Origin: Arthrobacter sp. ZGTC412
GTDB lineage: Bacteria > Actinomycetota > Actinomycetes > Actinomycetales > Micrococcaceae
Assembly: GCF_002929215.1 (NCBI RefSeq)
Contig: NZ_PJII01000004.1
Span: forward strand, 186,001 to 250,000
Direction of reading: 5' to 3'
Length of the DNA: 64,000 nucleotides
Part shown: piece after piece, positions 60,277 to 64,000 of the stretch
Numbering within the stretch: the first letter of the stretch is position 1
Layout of the letters: each line of letters opens with the position of its first letter
Notes under the pieces: model-generated
Told to the model about the DNA's origin: nothing
Database searches by the model: none
The model's input: the letters and a program-made list of their open reading frames with translations, nothing else
Program-made: the position numbers and the translations under genes

Positions 60277-62484
60277 CTACCGGCGGCCCGCCCCTTCCAG
60301 ATCGGTCTCCAGGTTCCCGCTGGCCTCACGCTGCACGGCCGCGTCCTGTTCGGGACGCCCCAGCTTGCCGGGCCACCAAATCCGGGGACCAATGTCGTAG
60401 GCCAGGGCGGGCACCAGCAGCGAGCGCACCAGGACGGTATCCAGCAGCACACCGAAGGCGACGATGAATGCCAGCTGCACCAGGAACATGATGGGAATGA
60501 CGCCCAGCGCGGCAAACGTCGCTGCCAGCACCACACCGGCTGAGGTAATTACACCGCCGGTGACGCTGAGCCCGCGAAGGATGCCGGGGCGGGTTCCGTG
60601 CTTCAGAGACTCCTCGCGGACCCGGCTCATCAGGAAGATGTTGTAGTCCACCCCAAGCGCCACCAGGAACACAAACCCGAACAGCGGAACGGTGGCGTCC
60701 GCTCCGGGGAAGCCCAGGATGTTGTTGAACACAAGCGCCGAGACACCCATGGCCGCCGCGTAGGAGAGCACCACCGAGAGCACCAGCAGGACAGGCGCCA
60801 GGACGGAGCGAAGCAGCATCATCAGGATAAAGAGGATAACCACCAGGACCACTGGGATGATGATCACCAGGTCCCGCTGGGCGGTGGTGTTGGTATCGAG
60901 GGCCGTCGCAGTCACCCCGCCCACCAACGCACCGGGATCCACAGCTTTGACCTCTTCCCGGAGAGCCTTCACGGCTTCCTCAGCCTCAAGGGAATCCGCC
61001 GCGGAGTTCAGGGTGGCGTTGATCAGCACCTTTCCTTCGCGGACGTCGGGGTCGCTGGGAGTGCCGGGGGCTCCGGTGATGGGCACCGAACCTTCAGCCA
61101 GCAGGTAAGACTCCCCTACGCCGTCGGCCGCTTTCACGGTGTCCAGCACTTCCTGCGCCTTTCCTTGGTCCGCAACCACGACGGCGGGGCTGCCGCTGCC
61201 GGCGTCGAAATGGCGCGCCAGGGCGTCCTGACCGTCCACTGCATTGGACGCACTGAGGATGACGTCGGTCTGCGGAACGCCGTTGGCTTTGAGCTGCAGG
61301 ACACCCGCGGAGCCCGCCAGCAGAAGCAGGACCGAAGCAACCCAAACGATGCGCGGGCGCCTGGACACGAGCGAGCCGGTGGCACGCCACAAACCCTTCT
61401 GGCCTTCCAGCCCCGTGACCAGCTCCGGCTCTCGCTCATCGGCGGGTACAAGCTTGGGACGGAAGGGCCAGAATGCCGCCCGCCCCAGGAGCGCCATCAG
61501 TGCGGGCAGCAGGGTCAGGGCCGCGAACAGTGAGCAGAGGATGCCTGCAGCTGCCACCGGGCCCAGGGCCTTGTTGGAGTTAAGGTCAGAGAAGAGCAGG
61601 CACAGCAGCGCGATGATCACGGTGGCCCCGGAGGCCAGGATTGGCTCGAAGGAGGCCTTCCAGGCGTTGAGCGCTGCGGCGGTGCGGTTGGTGGTGTGGG
61701 TGAGGGCTTCCCGGAACCTTGCCACATACAGCAGGGCGTAGTCCGTGGCGGCGCCGATCACCAGGATGGAGAGGATGCCCTGGCTTTGGCCGTTGAGCTG
61801 GATCCAGCCGGCTTTGGCCATGCCGAAGACCAGCAGGATGGCCGCGCACAGGGCGAAGACGGAGGTCAGGAGCACCACGATGGGCAGCAGCAGCGAGCGG
61901 TAGACAATCAGCAGGATTATGAACACCGCGGCCAGCGCCACGAGCAGGAGGATGCCGTCGATCCCTGCAAAGGCTGCCGTGAGATCTGCGGCAAGCCCGG
62001 CAGGACCAGTGACGAAGGTGCGCAGGCCTTCGGGTGCCGCCTCAGCGACGGTGTCCCTCAGTTCCTGGACGGCTTCTTTGATTTCGGCTGAAGAATCAAT
62101 GGGGGCGATGAACTGGACCGCCTTGCCGTCCTCTGAGGGGATGGGTCCGATGACGGCACTGCCGAGCTCCAGGCCTTCAAGGTCGGCACGCATGCCCGCA
62201 ATCTCGCCCAGCCGGGCCGGGCTCAGGGCTTCGTCGCTTTCCAGGATGATGACGCCGGGAACCTCATCGGAGTCCCGGAACTTTGCCTGCCAGTCCTGCG
62301 CTGCAGTGGCCTCGGCGCTGGCCGGCAGGAACGACGCCTGGTCGTTGGACGAGACCTCCTCTAACCGCCCAAAGGTGGGTCCGCCGATCCCGGCGAGCGC
62401 CAGCCAGGTCAGGACCAGGATCACGGGGAGCAGCCAACGCAGCCAGAACGGGACACGTTCCTTGGCGTGGGATTGGGAATTCAT
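60277..62484 (-). CDS. MMPL/RND-family exporter
   Basis: A 735-residue membrane transporter with the MMPL plan of two repeats: one helix (LRWLLPVILVLTWLALAGIGG), a large outer loop with the NDQASFLPASAEATAA motif, then five or six helices, repeated (VASVLLLLAGSAGVLQL, outer loop, and LVIIIPVVLVVILFILMMLLRSVLAPVLLVLSVVLSYAAAMG). VALGVDYNIFLMSRVREE and VIGAATDYALLYVARFRE carry the conserved Asp-Tyr pairs of the proton path. Substrates may be lipids or drugs. The ATG at 62484 follows GGAAGG. It is divergent from a MarR gene, with a palindrome near its promoter. Confidence 0.92.
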   Translation of the reverse strand: MNSQSHAKERVPFWLRWLLPVILVLTWLALAGIGGPTFGRLEEVSSNDQASFLPASAEATAAQDWQAKFRDSDEVPGVIILESDEALSPARLGEIAGMRADLEGLELGSAVIGPIPSEDGKAVQFIAPIDSSAEIKEAVQELRDTVAEAAPEGLRTFVTGPAGLAADLTAAFAGIDGILLLVALAAVFIILLIVYRSLLLPIVVLLTSVFALCAAILLVFGMAKAGWIQLNGQSQGILSILVIGAATDYALLYVARFREALTHTTNRTAAALNAWKASFEPILASGATVIIALLCLLFSDLNSNKALGPVAAAGILCSLFAALTLLPALMALLGRAAFWPFRPKLVPADEREPELVTGLEGQKGLWRATGSLVSRRPRIVWVASVLLLLAGSAGVLQLKANGVPQTDVILSASNAVDGQDALARHFDAGSGSPAVVVADQGKAQEVLDTVKAADGVGESYLLAEGSVPITGAPGTPSDPDVREGKVLINATLNSAADSLEAEEAVKALREEVKAVDPGALVGGVTATALDTNTTAQRDLVIIIPVVLVVILFILMMLLRSVLAPVLLVLSVVLSYAAAMGVSALVFNNILGFPGADATVPLFGFVFLVALGVDYNIFLMSRVREESLKHGTRPGILRGLSVTGGVITSAGVVLAATFAALGVIPIMFLVQLAFIVAFGVLLDTVLVRSLLVPALAYDIGPRIWWPGKLGRPEQDAAVQREASGNLETDLEGAGRR

Positions 62485-62532
62485 AATGCCTTCCGGATGG
62501 TGGACGGGAGTAGGATTGATTCCATACTAGAG

Positions 62533-62551
62533 TATCTCCACGATGGAGATA
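62533..62551. promoter_or_regulatory. MarR-type operator palindrome
   Basis: TATCTCCAcgaTGGAGATA is a perfect 8-3-8 palindrome, 49 bp ahead of the MMPL start and 147 bp ahead of the marR start. ATACT-AG-AGTAT (62524-62535) overlaps its left edge. Both are suitable targets for the divergent MarR protein. Confidence 0.7.
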
Positions 62552-62697
62552 AGAGTTTGCCTAGCTTTTTCTTTTCTCCGTGACGATGGGAGGGGGCTGG
62601 CGCGGCTGAAGTAGTATCCGTCAGTACGGTTTAGCGGCACTGTTGTTGGCTGGGGCGGGAAACGCTTCCGGCACCGAGCACGTTCCTGGAGGTGGAC

Positions 62698-63222
62698 ATG
62701 GCTGGCAAGGAGAGCTCGGCCAATCCTGGCCCCCCGGCGGGCGAGGGGCCACACCCCCTGGTCCGGCTCCTTCAGGAATTCACCCTCGAGGCCAACCGCT
62801 ACGTGGACACAGCCGGTGGGCGCAAGGATATGCACCGGACGGACCTGAACGCGCTGGCCGTCATCATGCGCCACACCGCAAACGGCGGCACGGTCACACC
62901 GGGGCTCCTCCGGAAGGAGCTGAACCTCAGCTCCCCTGCCACCACAGCCCTGATCGACAGACTGGACAGCTCCGGACACGTGGTGCGCGAACGGGACAGC
63001 GCCGACCGCCGGCAGGTCCACCTTCGGATGACGCCCAAGGCATTCCAGGACGGGAGCGCCATCTTCGCTCCCCTCTCGCGCCGGATGGGTGGCGCGATGG
63101 CGGACTTCAGCCCGGAGGAACTGGAAACAGTCACCCGTTTCATGGCGGCCATGATCGAAGCCACGGTGGCCGCGCGGGAAGAAGCGTCCACCGCACCCAA
63201 CTCCCCCACCCCACCCAAGTAG
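62698..63222 (+). CDS. MarR family transcriptional regulator
   Basis: A 174-residue regulator. The winged helix reads VTPGLLRKELNLSSPATTALIDRLDSSGHVVRERDSADRRQVHLRMTPKA, including the DxRxV wing block DSADRRQVHL. Flanking helices (LVRLLQEFTLEANRYVDTAGG and FSPEELETVTRFMAAMIEAT) form the dimer region. The ATG at 62698 follows GGAGG by 5 bp; a GTG two codons before overlaps the ribosome site. It is divergent from the MMPL exporter, which it probably represses through the palindrome at 62533. Its stop codon is followed immediately by the 48-bp palindromic element. Confidence 0.93.
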   Translation: MAGKESSANPGPPAGEGPHPLVRLLQEFTLEANRYVDTAGGRKDMHRTDLNALAVIMRHTANGGTVTPGLLRKELNLSSPATTALIDRLDSSGHVVRERDSADRRQVHLRMTPKAFQDGSAIFAPLSRRMGGAMADFSPEELETVTRFMAAMIEATVAAREEASTAPNSPTPPK

Positions 63223-63270
63223 GTCGCACTAAGTGTCGTTTTGACGCACCAAAACGACACTTAGTGCGAC
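63223..63270. repeat. 48-bp palindromic dispersed element, copy 2
   Basis: A perfect 20-bp arm pair (left GTCGCACTAAGTGTCGTTTT) encloses an 8-nt loop. It starts at the first base after the marR TAG stop codon. It matches the element at 45875 in length, loop size, core AAGTGTCGT and right flank. Confidence 0.9.
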
Positions 63271-63293
63271 CCTGTTGGGGGTAGCGTTTGGTT

Positions 63294-64000
63294 ATGAGTG
63301 CGCAGCAGCCCGAAGACGACGTTTACACGCACGGCCACCACGAGTCGGTGGTCCGCGCCCATGCCGCCAGGACAGCCGAAAATTCCGCGGCGTTTGTCCT
63401 TCCGCACCTCACACACGGGGCAGAAGTCCTCGACGTCGGCTGCGGCCCGGGCAGCATAACCTGCGATTTCGCCGCCCTGGTCAACCCCGGCAAAGTCACC
63501 GGCCTTGACCGCTCCGCGGACATCATCGCCCAAGCGAAGGCCCTCGCTGTTGAGCGCGGGGTCGCCAACGTCGAGTTTGTGGCCGGGAACATCTATGACC
63601 TCGACTTCGAGGATGAAACCTTCGACGTCGTCCACGCCCACCAGGTGCTGCAGCACCTGACCGACCCCGTGGAGGCGTTGCGGGAGATGCGCCGCGTCGC
63701 AAAGCCGGGCGGGATCGTCGCAGTACGCGACGCCGACTTCCACGGCATGAGCTGGTACCCCGCCATCCCCGAACTGGACGAGTGGATGGAGCTGTACCAG
63801 AGCATCGCGCGGCGCAACGGAGCAGAGCCCGACGCCGGGCGGCGGCTTGTCAGCTGGGCCCAGTCTGCGGGCTTCACCGACGTCGCGCCCACCAGTAGCA
63901 ACTGGCTTTACGCCACCGGGCAGCAACGCCGCTGGCAGGCGCGCGTTTGGGGCGAACGCGTGCTGCATTCGGCGTTCGCGGAGCAGGCGCTGGAATACGG
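63294..64000 (+). CDS. SAM-dependent methyltransferase, cut by the window end
   Basis: At least 235 residues of a class I methyltransferase. It begins MSAQQPEDDVYTHGHHESVVRAHAARTAENSAAF. The SAM site is VLDVGCGPGSITCDFA, followed by VTGLDRSADIIAQAKALA (acidic loop), VEFVAGNIYDLDFEDETFDVVHAHQVLQHL and LREMRRVAKPGGIVAVRDADF. The DVVHAHQVLQHL form is that of the UbiE/Methyltransf_11 group. The substrate is not evident. No ribosome site is clear at the ATG. It starts 23 bp after the palindromic element, which may end the marR transcript. Confidence 0.88.
   Translation, partial: MSAQQPEDDVYTHGHHESVVRAHAARTAENSAAFVLPHLTHGAEVLDVGCGPGSITCDFAALVNPGKVTGLDRSADIIAQAKALAVERGVANVEFVAGNIYDLDFEDETFDVVHAHQVLQHLTDPVEALREMRRVAKPGGIVAVRDADFHGMSWYPAIPELDEWMELYQSIARRNGAEPDAGRRLVSWAQSAGFTDVAPTSSNWLYATGQQRRWQARVWGERVLHSAFAEQALEY

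Overview
The window is high-GC DNA (by eye about 65% G+C) with GTG/TTG starts, GlnR-like and HspR-type regulation, and a dnaK-grpE-dnaJ-hspR operon. Gene content and protein style fit a soil actinobacterium of the Micrococcaceae, close to Arthrobacter / Pseudarthrobacter. It reads as chromosome. I see no IS element, prophage, tRNA, rRNA or CRISPR array. Both edges cut a gene: trmB on the left and a methyltransferase on the right.

Layout. 1-7.4 kb holds housekeeping and stress signalling: the trmB end, a DUF1206 membrane protein, and two separate ECF sigma / anti-sigma pairs, each next to an exported protein. The first pair shares a mirror-image promoter with a divergent lipoprotein gene. A DMP19-type acidic protein follows. 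7.5-16 kb holds a SWIM/SNF2 helicase, a GH43-like glycosidase, amtB, a DHFR-like reductase and an AraC regulator. 16.2-21.5 kb holds a Gfo/Idh oxidoreductase, a ThuA protein and a D-Ser/D-Thr-type PLP enzyme in a row, then gdhA and a UreI/AmiS channel.

21.5-43.6 kb is the most interesting region. Its core (26.3-33.4 kb) is a tightly coupled operon of the EBO type: a myo-inositol-phosphate synthase in the place of the usual EboD cyclase, UbiA-like EboC, an EboA domain fused to a TIM barrel, TatD-like EboB, EboE, and an alkaline-phosphatase-superfamily EboF. Around it lie an isopentenyl-diphosphate isomerase, a geranylgeranyl-type diphosphate synthase, two exported sugar-isomerase-like TIM-barrel proteins, a secreted PQQ-glucose-dehydrogenase-like protein with a PKD domain, two ROK regulators, a ribose-type ABC transporter and another Gfo/Idh enzyme. 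My inference is a pathway that makes a cyclitol, prenylates it from a locally supplied isoprenoid pool, and handles the product at or outside the membrane.

43.9-50 kb holds an amylosucrase, prephenate dehydratase, an aromatic-ring FAD monooxygenase with an IclR-like operator, a fragment of an HpcH/HpaI aldolase and two small proteins. 50.1-55 kb is the urea ABC transporter urtABCDE, with a helically phased array of GTTTC half-sites upstream; amtB has a similar array, which suggests common nitrogen control. 55.3-59.7 kb is the dnaK operon with two HAIR boxes around its promoter and three large hairpins between grpE and dnaJ. 59.8-64 kb holds a repeat-containing acidic protein, an MMPL exporter facing a MarR regulator across a palindrome, and the start of a methyltransferase. 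A 48-bp near-perfect palindrome occurs twice, each time directly after a TAG stop codon (45.9 and 63.2 kb).
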